Below are positions 38,950-48,635 of a DNA stretch of 64,000 bases, one piece after another. The stretch covers positions 7,750,406 to 7,814,405 of the forward strand of contig NZ_AP017422.1 in NCBI RefSeq assembly GCF_002355595.1. The letters are read 5' to 3'. Source of the stretch: Filimonas lacunae. GTDB lineage: Bacteria; Bacteroidota; Bacteroidia; Chitinophagales; Chitinophagaceae. Numbering within the stretch: position 1 is the stretch's first letter; each line of letters begins with the position of its first letter. The notes beneath the pieces were generated by a model. That model did no database searches, had not been told where the DNA came from, and was given only the letters and a program-made list of their open reading frames with translations. Made by a program: the position numbers and the translations under genes.

Positions 38950-41883
38950 ATGGGAATGAAAAGGAACACTACGGTAGCAGAAAAAGATAAAAAACGGAAG
39001 GATACACCCACCCCGGAGGAGCAGAAAGATATGATAGTGGTAAAGGGAGCAAGAACCCATAACCTTAAAAACGTAACAGTAGGCTTTCCCCGAAATAAAT
39101 TTATTGTGGTAACCGGGGTGTCGGGCAGCGGAAAATCGTCGCTCACCATCGATACCCTGTTTGCCGAAGGGCAACGGCGCTATGCAGAAAGCCTGAGCGC
39201 TTATGCACGCCAGTTTATGGCCCGGATGGTAAAACCCGATGTGGATTATATAAAAGGGTTATGCCCAGCCATTGCCATTGAGCAGAAGGTAATTACGCGT
39301 ACCCCACGCAGTACGGTGGGTAGTATGACGGAGATTTATGATTACCTGCGTTTATTGTATGCCCGTGCTGGTAAAACCATTTCGCCCATCAGCGGTAAGG
39401 AAGTGAAGAAAGACGACGTTACCGATGTGGTGGAAGACATTAAACAATTGCCGGAAGGTATGCGGGTGGTAATACTGGTGGCTTTTAAACAGCACGATAA
39501 CCGGGATGTGAAAGAGGAACTGAACATTCTGATGCAGAAAGGCTTTAGCCGTATGTATATCCGGGGCAGGGAAGAAGCACCGGAATTGCTGCGCATAGAA
39601 GAGTTGCTGGAAATGGACGAAAAGGAGCTGAAAAAGAAAATTCCGGCCAAACCCAAAGCAGCTGCTAAGTCTAAAACTGCCAAAGCCAAAACGGAAGAAG
39701 ACGAAAACGCTACCGACAAAAAAGCCGGCAGTCATATTTACTTGTTGATAGATCGGGTGGTGACCAAAGAATTTGAAGAAGATGATATTCACCGCTTATC
39801 CGATTCCATTAACACGGCTTTTTATGAAGGTGAAGGCGAGGTGCTGCTGGAAATAAATGGCAAAGAACTGGTGCATTACAGCAACCGGTTTGAACTGGAT
39901 GGGCTTACGTTTGAAGAGCCGGTTCCTAACCTGTTCTCTTTTAATAATCCTTACGGAGCCTGTCCTACCTGTGAAGGTTTTGGACAAGTACTGGGTATAG
40001 ATGAAGACCTGGTAATACCTGACAGAAGATTAAGTGTGTATGAAGGGGCTGTGGCTCCCTGGAAAGGGGAGAAACTGGGCCTGTGGCGCGATCAGTTTGT
40101 AAAAGGGGCCCGTAGCATTGATTTCCCTATTCATAAGGCAATTGCCGATTTAACACCGGCGCAGTATAAGCTACTGTGGAATGGCAATGGCAGTGTATAT
40201 GGTATTCGTGATTTCTTTAAAGAAGTAGAGCAAAATTTGTACAAGGTACAATACCGTGTGTTGTTAAGCCGGTACCGTGGCCGTACTACCTGTCCGGAAT
40301 GCGGCGGTTCGCGTTTGCGCAAAGAAGCCTTGTATATAAAAATTGATGACCGCAATATTGGTGAGCTGTGCGAGTGGCAGGTAAAAGACCTGCAACAATG
40401 GTTTGCAAACGTGCCTTTAACCGAACATCAGCAACAAATAGCCAAAAGAATATTGCTGGAAATAAATCAACGCCTGCAAACATTGGTAGATGTAGGATTG
40501 GGTTATTTAACGCTGAACCGTTTGGCCAATTCACTAAGCGGTGGCGAAAGTCAGCGTATACAACTTACCCGCAGCCTGGGTAGTAACCTTACCAACTCGT
40601 TATATATTCTGGATGAGCCTTCTATAGGGTTACACTCCCGCGATACCGAGCGTTTGATCAGCGTGTTAAAGCAGCTGAAAGAACTGGGTAATACGGTAGT
40701 GGTAGTGGAACACGATGAAATGATGATGCGCGAAGCAGATCATATTATTGATATGGGGCCGCTGGCTTCACACTTAGGGGGTGAAGTGGTGGCTGCTGGT
40801 ACATACGACGAACTGATTGCAGATGACAACAGCTTAACAGGTAAATACCTGAAAGGTGAACTGACTATTGATGTGCCCAGGCAACCCCGTAAATGGAAAA
40901 GCAGCATAGTAGTAGAAGGCGCAAGGCAAAACAACCTGAAAGACGTAACTGTTACGTTTCCATTGAATGTACTGTGCGTGGTAAGCGGCGTAAGTGGTAG
41001 TGGCAAAACCACCCTGGTAAAACAGGTGTTGTACCCTGCCTTGAAAAAACTGAAAGGAGAACCGGCTGATAAAGTCGGCTTCCATAAAGCTATTAAAGGA
41101 GACCTGGATAGCATCAGCCAGATTGAACTGGTAGATCAGAACCCCATTGGTAAATCATCACGCAGTAACCCTATTACATACATTAAGGCTTACGATGATA
41201 TACGCGATTTGTATTCCCGTCAGCCATTGGCTAAGATGCGTGGCTTTCAGCCCAAGCATTTTTCCTTTAACGTAGATGGCGGACGTTGCGATACCTGTAA
41301 AGGTGAAGGTGAACAAATTGTGGAAATGCAGTTTTTGGCCGATGTGCATTTAACCTGTGAGGTATGTGGCGGTAAACGCTTTAAAGAAGAAGTGCTGGAA
41401 GTACACTATAAAGGCAAAAGCATTTATGATGTACTGGAAATGAGTGTGGATGAAGCCATTGAATTTTTTGGGGAAGAGAAAAACCTGGTAAAAGCAATTC
41501 AGCCTTTACATGATGTAGGCTTAGGATATATTAAACTCGGGCAAAGTAGCGATACTTTAAGTGGTGGTGAAGCGCAAAGGGTAAAACTGGCCAGCTTCTT
41601 AGGCAAGGGCAAAAGCCAGGGGCATATCATGTTTATTTTTGATGAACCTACTACCGGCTTGCATTTTCATGATATTAAAAAGTTATTGAGTTCGTTCCGT
41701 GCTTTAATTGAACAAGGGCATTCTCTGTTGGTGATAGAACATAACACCGATGTAATTAAGAGTGCCGACTGGGTGATAGACCTGGGGCCGGAAGCGGGCG
41801 ATGCGGGTGGTAACCTGGTATTTGCCGGCATTCCTTCTGAATTAAAAAATATAAAAGAAAGCTATACCGGTAAGTTTTTATAA
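38950..41883 (+). CDS. uvrA: Excinuclease ABC subunit A
   Basis: 977 residues, slightly above the usual ~945. Two ABC ATPase modules carry Walker A loops GVSGSGKSS (56-64) and GVSGSGKTT (680-688), with signatures LSGGESQRIQL and LSGGEAQRVKL. Zinc-binding CxxC pairs occur in CPTCEGFG, CPECGGSR and in CDTCKGEGE with CEVCGGKRF. UvrA with UvrB detects bulky DNA damage in nucleotide excision repair. A Lys/Ala-rich insertion (about 228-261) lies in the UvrB-binding region. The ATG at 38950 adds only two residues over the next ATG (38956). Confidence 0.96.
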   Translation: MGMKRNTTVAEKDKKRKDTPTPEEQKDMIVVKGARTHNLKNVTVGFPRNKFIVVTGVSGSGKSSLTIDTLFAEGQRRYAESLSAYARQFMARMVKPDVDYIKGLCPAIAIEQKVITRTPRSTVGSMTEIYDYLRLLYARAGKTISPISGKEVKKDDVTDVVEDIKQLPEGMRVVILVAFKQHDNRDVKEELNILMQKGFSRMYIRGREEAPELLRIEELLEMDEKELKKKIPAKPKAAAKSKTAKAKTEEDENATDKKAGSHIYLLIDRVVTKEFEEDDIHRLSDSINTAFYEGEGEVLLEINGKELVHYSNRFELDGLTFEEPVPNLFSFNNPYGACPTCEGFGQVLGIDEDLVIPDRRLSVYEGAVAPWKGEKLGLWRDQFVKGARSIDFPIHKAIADLTPAQYKLLWNGNGSVYGIRDFFKEVEQNLYKVQYRVLLSRYRGRTTCPECGGSRLRKEALYIKIDDRNIGELCEWQVKDLQQWFANVPLTEHQQQIAKRILLEINQRLQTLVDVGLGYLTLNRLANSLSGGESQRIQLTRSLGSNLTNSLYILDEPSIGLHSRDTERLISVLKQLKELGNTVVVVEHDEMMMREADHIIDMGPLASHLGGEVVAAGTYDELIADDNSLTGKYLKGELTIDVPRQPRKWKSSIVVEGARQNNLKDVTVTFPLNVLCVVSGVSGSGKTTLVKQVLYPALKKLKGEPADKVGFHKAIKGDLDSISQIELVDQNPIGKSSRSNPITYIKAYDDIRDLYSRQPLAKMRGFQPKHFSFNVDGGRCDTCKGEGEQIVEMQFLADVHLTCEVCGGKRFKEEVLEVHYKGKSIYDVLEMSVDEAIEFFGEEKNLVKAIQPLHDVGLGYIKLGQSSDTLSGGEAQRVKLASFLGKGKSQGHIMFIFDEPTTGLHFHDIKKLLSSFRALIEQGHSLLVIEHNTDVIKSADWVIDLGPEAGDAGGNLVFAGIPSELKNIKESYTGKFL

Positions 41884-41903
41884 GTGGGTGTAGTAACGAT
41901 AGC

Positions 41904-41937
41904 AAAAAGGCATGCTTATGATGAGCATGCCTTTTTT
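41904..41937. terminator. Bidirectional terminator between uvrA and the DUF2383 gene
   Basis: A 13-bp stem (41904-41916 with 41924-41936) is flanked by A on the left and T on the right, so both convergent transcripts would end in U runs. Confidence 0.88.
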
Positions 41938-41958
41938 ACTTACTGATTCGCAGACTGT

Positions 41959-42432
41959 TTAGGCAGCCTGATCGCGTAAATGTTTCACTTTATCGTGAGA
42001 CTGTTTTAGTTGTTGCTGCTGCCTGGTAAGCTTGGTTTTTACAGACATAGAGATATCTTCTTCTTCCAGTGCACTGCGGTAAGCCTTTTGTGCAGCATCC
42101 TCACCGCCTTCACAGCTGGCAAGTATTGCATGCCTGGTGTGGCCGGTGAACATTGCTTTTACGTCCATCCATGCACGGTAAATTTTACCACTGGCAGTGG
42201 TGCCGGTTTCTGTTTGGCCGCCCAGCATTTGCACTTCAGATGACAGCTCCAGTTTTAAACCTTCGCTTTCTACAATCATATCAGTAAATAAAGGTTTCAG
42301 ATCAATGTCTTCACTCTTTAATTCATCAATAGCGTTTCTATAACCGGTGATACGGTCGTTGTGAATTTCGATCAGATCATTTAATACATCAATGGTAGTT
42401 TCATTGGTTGTTGCTGTTGTTAACGTACTCAT
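41959..42432 (-). CDS. DUF2383/PA2169-family four-helix-bundle protein
   Basis: 157 residues, all-helical and ferritin-like in pattern. NDLIEIHNDRITGYRNAIDEL and CEGGEDAAQKAYRSALE are typical DUF2383 blocks. Family members are small stress-associated proteins of unknown biochemical role. No metal-ligand ExxH pair of true ferritins is evident. It converges with uvrA across a shared terminator. The C-terminal ~25 residues are Gln/Lys-rich. Confidence 0.82.
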   Translation of the reverse strand: MSTLTTATTNETTIDVLNDLIEIHNDRITGYRNAIDELKSEDIDLKPLFTDMIVESEGLKLELSSEVQMLGGQTETGTTASGKIYRAWMDVKAMFTGHTRHAILASCEGGEDAAQKAYRSALEEEDISMSVKTKLTRQQQQLKQSHDKVKHLRDQAA

Positions 42433-42606
42433 AGTGTTTTCATTTAATTAACGAATAAGGTTCTGCAGGATAGGGTTAAAATATCATGCCGTTGGTGATG
42501 TTATGATGGGCTGCAACGCAACAGAGACCTATGGCGTGGGGTGTAGTTGGGAAAAACTTTCAGCGGCAGCGTAGAGTTTTTCCCATTGTAGCTTACTTTT
42601 ATTCGT

Positions 42607-43566
42607 ATGAACAGGGGTTACAGAATGATAGGAACTATGCTGGTGTTAATGCTTTTAACAGTAGTGCATACTGCAAAAGCGCAGTTTATTACAGGCAAGT
42701 GGTATGGTGTAAGTCCGCTTACCAGTTCACCGGGTTACCATGAATCATCCAAAGAGCCGGAAGGCGATATCCTGGAAATTGCAGGAGTAGATTCTAACCG
42801 TATTCATGGGTTAAGCTATCATTATAGTTGGGTCAAGGGCAAGTTTTACTATGTGATCAAAACTTTGGAATGTACCTATAATGCCAAAGACAATAAATGG
42901 ACTATTCAAGAAACCAGTATTAAAGACAATCATCTGCACCCGGCCGAGTATACCTGTTTGCATACTTATATACTTACCTTCTCTACGAGTAATCAGAAAG
43001 ACTCCCTAACAGGAACCTGGACGGCCGCTTCGGCAGACGACTGCGGGGCTGGCGTGGGAAAGTTTGCACGCACCAAACCCATTTTTACCAAAAAAGCTGA
43101 TGCCGATTCAGTAGAAGCAATTACACATATTATTACGCTACCTAAAGATGGCATAGATGTGCGTAAAGATCTGGCACAGGTGGTGAGTAAAGACAAACTG
43201 AAAAAAGAAGCGGAATTTCAACTCATGCTATCCAGAAGCCGCACACTTATCCAGTCCATTCCCCTGCAATCGCCTAATATCAAAGTTTTGATATGGGATA
43301 ACAATGTGCTGGATGGTGATAACATCTCCCTGTATTTTAATAAAGAACTGATTTTAAACCGGAAGCGTATCACGGCCGAGCCTATTGAGTTAGAGATAAA
43401 GGCTGTGCGGGGGCAGGAGAACGAATTGATTATGTATGCCAATAACCTGGGCGATATTCCGCCTAATACGGCTATGATGCGGGTATATGCCAATGGCAAA
43501 CAGTATGAAGTGTTTATGTCATCCGACGAACACAGCAACGGCATTATCCGTTTTACGATGGAATAG
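42607..43566 (+). CDS. Secreted protein of unknown function
   Basis: 319 residues. A Sec signal peptide (MIGTMLVLMLLTVVHTAKAQ, cleavage probably before Gln) precedes a beta-rich mature domain beginning ITGKWYGVSPLTSSPGY, with several Cys residues (near 89, 118 and 147) that could form disulfides. The second half (IKVLIWDNNVLDGDNISLYF and NELIMYANNLGDIPPNTA) looks like a separate beta-sandwich, a pattern often found in Bacteroidota envelope proteins. I do not recognise a named family. It lies upstream of ligD on the same strand, with a 66-bp gap; no functional link is evident. Confidence 0.8.
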   Translation: MNRGYRMIGTMLVLMLLTVVHTAKAQFITGKWYGVSPLTSSPGYHESSKEPEGDILEIAGVDSNRIHGLSYHYSWVKGKFYYVIKTLECTYNAKDNKWTIQETSIKDNHLHPAEYTCLHTYILTFSTSNQKDSLTGTWTAASADDCGAGVGKFARTKPIFTKKADADSVEAITHIITLPKDGIDVRKDLAQVVSKDKLKKEAEFQLMLSRSRTLIQSIPLQSPNIKVLIWDNNVLDGDNISLYFNKELILNRKRITAEPIELEIKAVRGQENELIMYANNLGDIPPNTAMMRVYANGKQYEVFMSSDEHSNGIIRFTME

Positions 43567-43632
43567 GCCATGATGTGGCCACTTGCTTTGGCATAGTATT
43601 TACAACGTTTTTAGCGTTTAATACTATTTCCT

Positions 43633-46377
43633 ATGAGCCTTGCCAGATATAAGCAAAAGCGCAGCTTTTCGCACACACCAGAACCCGCTGGAGGTAAAGC
43701 CAGCAGTGGCCGCCTTCGTTTTGTGATCCAGAAACATGATGCTTCTCATTTGCACTACGATTTCCGGCTGGAAATGGATGGCGTATTAAAAAGCTGGGCA
43801 GTGCCTAAAGGGCCTTCTACAGACCCTTCTGTAAAACGCCTGGCTATGATGGTAGAAGATCACCCTTACGATTACCGCACTTTTGAAGGAATTATACCGG
43901 AAGGTAATTATGGTGCAGGAACGGTGATTGTATGGGATGAAGGTACCTATGAGCCATTAGAACAGGCGAAAACAAAGAAAGAACAGGAAAAGTTGCTGTT
44001 GAAGCAATTGAATGCCGGCTCGCTCAAGTTTGCCCTGCATGGTAAAAAGCTGAAAGGAGAATTTGCTTTAGTACATACGCATGGAAGGGGAGAAAACTCC
44101 TGGTTGCTGATTAAGCACCGTGATAAATATGCCGCTACTACTGATATTACCAAAAAGGATAAATCGGTTGTTTCAGGCAAAACATTGGCAAAAGTAGAAG
44201 CTACCAGCACCCATATCTATGGGGAAGATCATAAAGAGCCTGATACTGCGGGGAAAGTAAAGGTGCCTGTGAAGAAGGTTGCCGCAAATAAAACAGCCGC
44301 TAAAACAGCCTTTAAAAAGACGGCCGCTAAAAAAGCAGTTAAGCCTAAATCCGCCACCACCCAGGCCGTTAAAAAAAAAGCCCCAGCCACACAGGGCGTA
44401 AAAAAAGCCTTTCCTAAAAATAGTAGCCCTATGCTGGCAACCCTGGTAGATAAACCATTTGATGAAGAAGGCTGGCTATACGAAATTAAATGGGATGGTT
44501 ACCGGGCATTGACGTTAAAGCATGGGAAATCTACTGAACTGGTTTCGCGCAATCAGAAATCGTTTAATGAAAAATTCTATCCAATATATGAAGCCGTAAA
44601 GCAATGGAAGGTGGATGCTGTAGTAGATGGAGAAATTGTGGTAGTGAATAAAAACGGGGTATCTAATTTCGGTTTGTTGCAAAACTGGCGCAGTGAAGCC
44701 GATGGCGATTTGTATTACTATGTATTTGACCTTCTCTGGTTGAATGGATATGATGTAACCTCCTTGCCTTTGCAGCAGCGTCGCCAGTTGTTGAAAGAGC
44801 AATTACCTTCCCCGGATGGACCTATCAGGATGAGTGAAAACTTTAATGCTACTGCTACCGAATTTCTGGCTGCTGCTGCTGAAACCGGCCTGGAGGGTAT
44901 TATCGCTAAAAAAGAAAATAGTAAATATGAACCTGGTAACCGGTCGCGCAACTGGCTTAAAATGAAAACGGGTAAAAGGCATGAAGTGGTAATAGGTGGC
45001 TTTACGCAAAATAAGGGTTCTGTGAAGTTGTTCAGTTCGCTATTGGTAGGTGTATATGAAAATGGAAAACTGCAATACACCGGTAAAATAGGCACCGGCT
45101 TTACAGAAGCGATGCAAAAAGATATGATGAAGCAGTTTAAGCCCCTTATTACCAGCAAGCTTCCTTTTGAACAGGAACCGGATGTAAATAAACCTTCCCG
45201 CTTCCGGCCCGATCCACCTCATGCCAGCGTTACATGGTTACGGCCTAAGCTGGTATGTGAAGTAAGCTATACCGAAATAACCAGTGATGGCGTAATGCGG
45301 CATCCTTCTTTTGAAGGCATGCGGGAGGATAAAAAAGCAAAAGACGTAAAACGCGAAATAGCCGTTCCCGTGAAAACAGTGAAAGAAAACAAAAGCGCCC
45401 TGCACACCAGCAAGGTGCTACAGCCAGCTGGCAAAACAGCACGTAAAACCCTGTTGAATCCGACTGATGAAAGCCAGGTGCGGAAGGTGAATGGGCAGGA
45501 GTTGAGCTTTACCAACCTGGATAAAATATACTGGCCCAAAGACAAGATCTCTAAAAGAGACATGCTGAATTATTACTACCAGGTAGCGCCTTATATCTTG
45601 CCCTATATCAAAAACAGACCTCAATCGTTGAACCGGTTTCCGAATGGCATTGACGGTCAGGCATTTTACCAGAAAGATGTAACGGGTAAGGTGCCGGATT
45701 GGGTAACCCTGTTTCCTTATCATAGCAAGGATGACAAAGAGCAGAAAAACTTTATGGTATGTACAGAGGAAGCCGGACTGTTGTTAATGGCCAATATGGG
45801 CTGCATTGAAATCAATCCCTGGAGCAGTACCGTGAACAAGCCGGACAATCCTACCTGGTGCATCATCGACTTAGATCCCGGTAAGAATACACCGTTTGAT
45901 AAGGTGATAGAAGCGGCCAATGTAACACATCAGTTACTGGATGCGGCAGGTATTCCTTCTTATTGCAAAACCTCCGGCTCTACAGGTATGCATATCTATA
46001 TTCCGTTAGGAGCGAAATATACCTATGAGCAATCGAAAGAGTTTGCCCGGGTGATTGTGACCCTGGTGCAGGCGCAGATACCCGCTTTCACCAGTATAGA
46101 GCGGCAGATAAGTGCCCGTAAGGGAAAGTTATACCTCGACTTTTTACAAAACCGCCCGCAGGCCACCCTGGCTGCTCCTTATTCGGTAAGGCCCAGGCCT
46201 AAGGCTTCGGTGTCCATGCCCTTGCATTGGGAAGAGGTGAAAAAGGGATTGAAGGTTACCGACTTTACTATTGCCAATGCCATAGCCAGGATACAGGCCG
46301 AAGGCGACCTGTTTAAGCCGGTATTGGGCAAAGGCATTAGCCTGACTAAAGCATTGAAGCAACTGGAAGTGCTCTAA
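43633..46377 (+). CDS. ligD: Multifunctional DNA ligase D
   Basis: 914 residues in the order phosphoesterase-ligase-polymerase. The 3'-phosphoesterase domain (about 25-150) has catalytic His35, His41 and Asp43. An Ala/Lys/Thr-rich histone-like linker spans about 208-268. The ATP-dependent ligase domain starts near 270 with nucleotidyl Lys286 (EIKWDGYRA) and DGEIVVV. The primase-like polymerase domain (about 620-914) has the metal pair Asp746/Asp748 (IIDLDPG). LigD performs non-homologous end joining with Ku; no Ku gene is in the window. The 3' end overlaps the following convergent gene by 4 bp. Confidence 0.95.
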   Translation: MSLARYKQKRSFSHTPEPAGGKASSGRLRFVIQKHDASHLHYDFRLEMDGVLKSWAVPKGPSTDPSVKRLAMMVEDHPYDYRTFEGIIPEGNYGAGTVIVWDEGTYEPLEQAKTKKEQEKLLLKQLNAGSLKFALHGKKLKGEFALVHTHGRGENSWLLIKHRDKYAATTDITKKDKSVVSGKTLAKVEATSTHIYGEDHKEPDTAGKVKVPVKKVAANKTAAKTAFKKTAAKKAVKPKSATTQAVKKKAPATQGVKKAFPKNSSPMLATLVDKPFDEEGWLYEIKWDGYRALTLKHGKSTELVSRNQKSFNEKFYPIYEAVKQWKVDAVVDGEIVVVNKNGVSNFGLLQNWRSEADGDLYYYVFDLLWLNGYDVTSLPLQQRRQLLKEQLPSPDGPIRMSENFNATATEFLAAAAETGLEGIIAKKENSKYEPGNRSRNWLKMKTGKRHEVVIGGFTQNKGSVKLFSSLLVGVYENGKLQYTGKIGTGFTEAMQKDMMKQFKPLITSKLPFEQEPDVNKPSRFRPDPPHASVTWLRPKLVCEVSYTEITSDGVMRHPSFEGMREDKKAKDVKREIAVPVKTVKENKSALHTSKVLQPAGKTARKTLLNPTDESQVRKVNGQELSFTNLDKIYWPKDKISKRDMLNYYYQVAPYILPYIKNRPQSLNRFPNGIDGQAFYQKDVTGKVPDWVTLFPYHSKDDKEQKNFMVCTEEAGLLLMANMGCIEINPWSSTVNKPDNPTWCIIDLDPGKNTPFDKVIEAANVTHQLLDAAGIPSYCKTSGSTGMHIYIPLGAKYTYEQSKEFARVIVTLVQAQIPAFTSIERQISARKGKLYLDFLQNRPQATLAAPYSVRPRPKASVSMPLHWEEVKKGLKVTDFTIANAIARIQAEGDLFKPVLGKGISLTKALKQLEVL

Positions 46378-46685
46378 TCAAAATCGGTCAGTATTTTATT
46401 GGCCCATTCCAGGTTGGCTTCTGCATTGTCGTGGCCTTTAATACTGTTTTTATCAGCTATTTCCAGCGCTTTTCTAAAATCAGATATGCCATCCAGTATC
46501 AGGTCGCGGTTTTCCTGTTCTATCCCTAATTGCACGCGGCTGATGCCGCGGTTGTTCCAGGCTACATAGTTGTTAGGGTCGTTGATGATTTCCAGGTTAT
46601 ACAACTCTATAGCGGCTTCGTGGTTGTTGTTGTCGTTAGCTGCCTCAAAGGCATGCTGAAATCTGGCTGTGTTTTTCATATCCAT
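46374..46685 (-). CDS. Small TPR-like protein
   Basis: 103 residues from ATG 46685; a TTG at 46727 would extend it, less convincingly. A TPR-like pair of helices, EAAIELYNLEIINDPNNYVAWNNRG, is followed by a second repeat, ISDFRKALEIADKNSIKG. It resembles short tetratricopeptide adaptor proteins and is probably cytoplasmic. It converges on ligD with a 4-bp overlap and lies downstream of the DUF4293 gene and its terminator. Its partner is unknown. Confidence 0.72.
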   Translation of the reverse strand: MDMKNTARFQHAFEAANDNNNHEAAIELYNLEIINDPNNYVAWNNRGISRVQLGIEQENRDLILDGISDFRKALEIADKNSIKGHDNAEANLEWANKILTDFD

Positions 46686-46732
46686 GCTTTTGTATTTGCT
46701 CAACAAATAGCGTTCCGGTCGGTCCAAGGCAA

Positions 46733-46764
46733 TAAAAAACCGGTTACTTGTGCGGGTAACCGGT
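46733..46764 (-). terminator. Terminator after the DUF4293 gene
   Basis: A 9-bp perfect stem (46739-46747 with 46756-46764) and, on the minus strand, a T run (46733-46738). It lies 26 bp past the DUF4293 stop and separates it from the TPR gene. Confidence 0.82.
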
Positions 46765-46790
46765 GTGATTATATGTTGTAAACTGTTTTA

Positions 46791-47216
46791 TTAACGTAGC
46801 CTGTCTACACTTTTTACCAGCTTATCATCCCTTCTGATGCCACGTATTGCCAGTATCAGAAACACGGGAATAACAAAGGTAAGCGCAGAGGTAAGCGCAT
46901 AGTTGCCGCTGCCGGCTACAAACTTGCCGGTTTCGGTAATGTACAGTACAATGTTTACAATAGCCACCAATGTAGTAGCCAGTGTTAACCACAACTGGCG
47001 CTTTCTTTCTTTATAGAAAAAAATCATCAGTAAAGCAGCTACCCCGGTAATTACGGTTACAATGGTAATTAACAGGTTGGTAGTTCCGGTTAAGATTACA
47101 TACTGTGGCACTCCACCTTCCACTTCATGCATGCCTGCATAAAAAGGGAGTTTCAGCGTTAAAAACGCCAGCACAGAAGCCACCAGTAACCAGATTGTTT
47201 GTATACGTTGTATCAT
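46791..47216 (-). CDS. DUF4293 family membrane protein
   Basis: 141 residues with four hydrophobic helices (IWLLVASVLAFLTLKLPFYAG, LITIVTVITGVAALLMIFFY, LTLATTLVAIVNIVLYIT and TFVIPVFLILAIRG). The MIQRIQTIWLL start is characteristic of this small Bacteroidota inner-membrane family of unknown role. The gene follows glyA on the same strand by 25 bp, so the two may be co-transcribed. Confidence 0.85.
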   Translation of the reverse strand: MIQRIQTIWLLVASVLAFLTLKLPFYAGMHEVEGGVPQYVILTGTTNLLITIVTVITGVAALLMIFFYKERKRQLWLTLATTLVAIVNIVLYITETGKFVAGSGNYALTSALTFVIPVFLILAIRGIRRDDKLVKSVDRLR

Positions 47217-47241
47217 AAGTTTTTGCTTTAGTAATCATCTC

Positions 47242-48522
47242 TTATCCCATCTCTGGATACAGAACAAACTGACCCATGAATTCGTTCACCTGGCTTTTCA
47301 CTTTGTTGATAAGGGCAGCGTCATCTGCATTCATCAGCACATTGTCAATTGCGTTTACAATAAATTGCATATGCTCAGCGTGCATACCTCTTGTGGTAAT
47401 GGCTGCTACACCAAAACGGATGCCGCTTGTTACGAATGCGCTTCTGTCATCGTAAGGAACCATGTTTTTGTTGGCGGTGATATCAGCCTGTACCAGCACT
47501 TGCTCTGCTTTTTTACCGCTGATGTTTTTGTTACGCAGGTCAATCAGCATCAGGTGGTTATCGGTACCGCCGCTGATGATCTGGTAATCTTTTTCCATAA
47601 ATGCTTTGGCCATAGCCTGGGCATTGGTTTGCACCTGCTTGGCGTACTGGGTGTACTCATCGCTCAATATTTCACCAAAAGCAATGGCTTTAGCAGCAAT
47701 TACGTGCTCTAATGGACCGCCTTGGATACCTGGGAATACTGCCAGGTCAATCAGGTTGCTCATCAGGCGGATATTGCCTTTGTTATCGGTTAATCCAAAT
47801 GGATTTTCAAAATCTTTGCGCATCATAATGATACCGCCACGAGGTCCACGCAGTGTTTTGTGGGTGGTGCTGGTAACGATATGGCAATGATCAAACGGAT
47901 CGTTCAGTAAACCTTTGGCAATTAAACCAGCTGGGTGGGCAATATCGGCCATTACCAGGGCGCCAATTTCATCAGCTACCTTACGAATACGGGCATAATC
48001 CCAGTCGCGGCTATAAGCGCTGGCGCCGCAAATGATCATTTTAGGTTTTATTTCGCGGGCTTTTGCTTCCAGCATTTCATAATCCACACGACCATCTTCT
48101 TTCTTAACGCCGTAAAAATGAGCCTTATATAACTTTCCGCTGTAGTTAGCAGCCGATCCATGGGTCAGGTGACCGCCCATGCTCAGATCCAGGCCTAAAA
48201 TGTCGTCACCGGGCTGTAAACAAGCCAGGGCAACGGCAGCATTTGCCTGCGCACCACTGTGCGGCTGTACGTTAGCGTACTCAATGTTGAAAATTTGTTT
48301 TAAACGGTCAATAGCCAGTTGTTCGGTTTGGTCTACAATTTCGCATCCACCATAGTAACGGCGGCCGGGATACCCTTCTGCGTATTTGTTAGTCATCACA
48401 TTTCCCATGGCTTGCATCACCTGCAGGCTGGTAAAGTTTTCAGAAGCAATTAATTCAATGCCATGGCGTTGGCGCTCTAACTCTTTGCGTATCAGATCGA
48501 AGACGATAGTATCCCTTTGCAT
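47242..48522 (-). CDS. glyA: Serine hydroxymethyltransferase
   Basis: 426 residues from ATG 48522. The frame continues another 50 codons upstream, but that part ([13 protein letters not shown]...) is not GlyA-like, and a TAnnTTTG box lies inside it. It interconverts serine and glycine while charging tetrahydrofolate. The N-terminal blocks [22 protein letters not shown] and [11 protein letters not shown] are family signatures. The PLP-binding Lys222 is in [12 protein letters not shown]. It is cytoplasmic and probably housekeeping. Confidence 0.97.
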   Translation of the reverse strand: MQRDTIVFDLIRKELERQRHGIELIASENFTSLQVMQAMGNVMTNKYAEGYPGRRYYGGCEIVDQTEQLAIDRLKQIFNIEYANVQPHSGAQANAAVALACLQPGDDILGLDLSMGGHLTHGSAANYSGKLYKAHFYGVKKEDGRVDYEMLEAKAREIKPKMIICGASAYSRDWDYARIRKVADEIGALVMADIAHPAGLIAKGLLNDPFDHCHIVTSTTHKTLRGPRGGIIMMRKDFENPFGLTDNKGNIRLMSNLIDLAVFPGIQGGPLEHVIAAKAIAFGEILSDEYTQYAKQVQTNAQAMAKAFMEKDYQIISGGTDNHLMLIDLRNKNISGKKAEQVLVQADITANKNMVPYDDRSAFVTSGIRFGVAAITTRGMHAEHMQFIVNAIDNVLMNADDAALINKVKSQVNEFMGQFVLYPEMG

Positions 48523-48541
48523 TGTCTGGTGAATTTTGGCG

Positions 48542-48549
48542 CAAAAATA
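48542..48549 (-). promoter_or_regulatory. -7 box in front of glyA
   Basis: The minus strand reads TATTTTTG, matching TAnnTTTG, 20 bp before the ATG at 48522. It supports that start over the longer frame. No clear -33 TTTG is found at the right spacing. Confidence 0.35.
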
Positions 48550-48635
48550 ACCTGAATTTCCACAAAACTTGGCTGGATTATAGATTTTACTATTTTCACG
48601 GCTTCTTAGCGAGATAAGAGAAGACCAATTATTCA

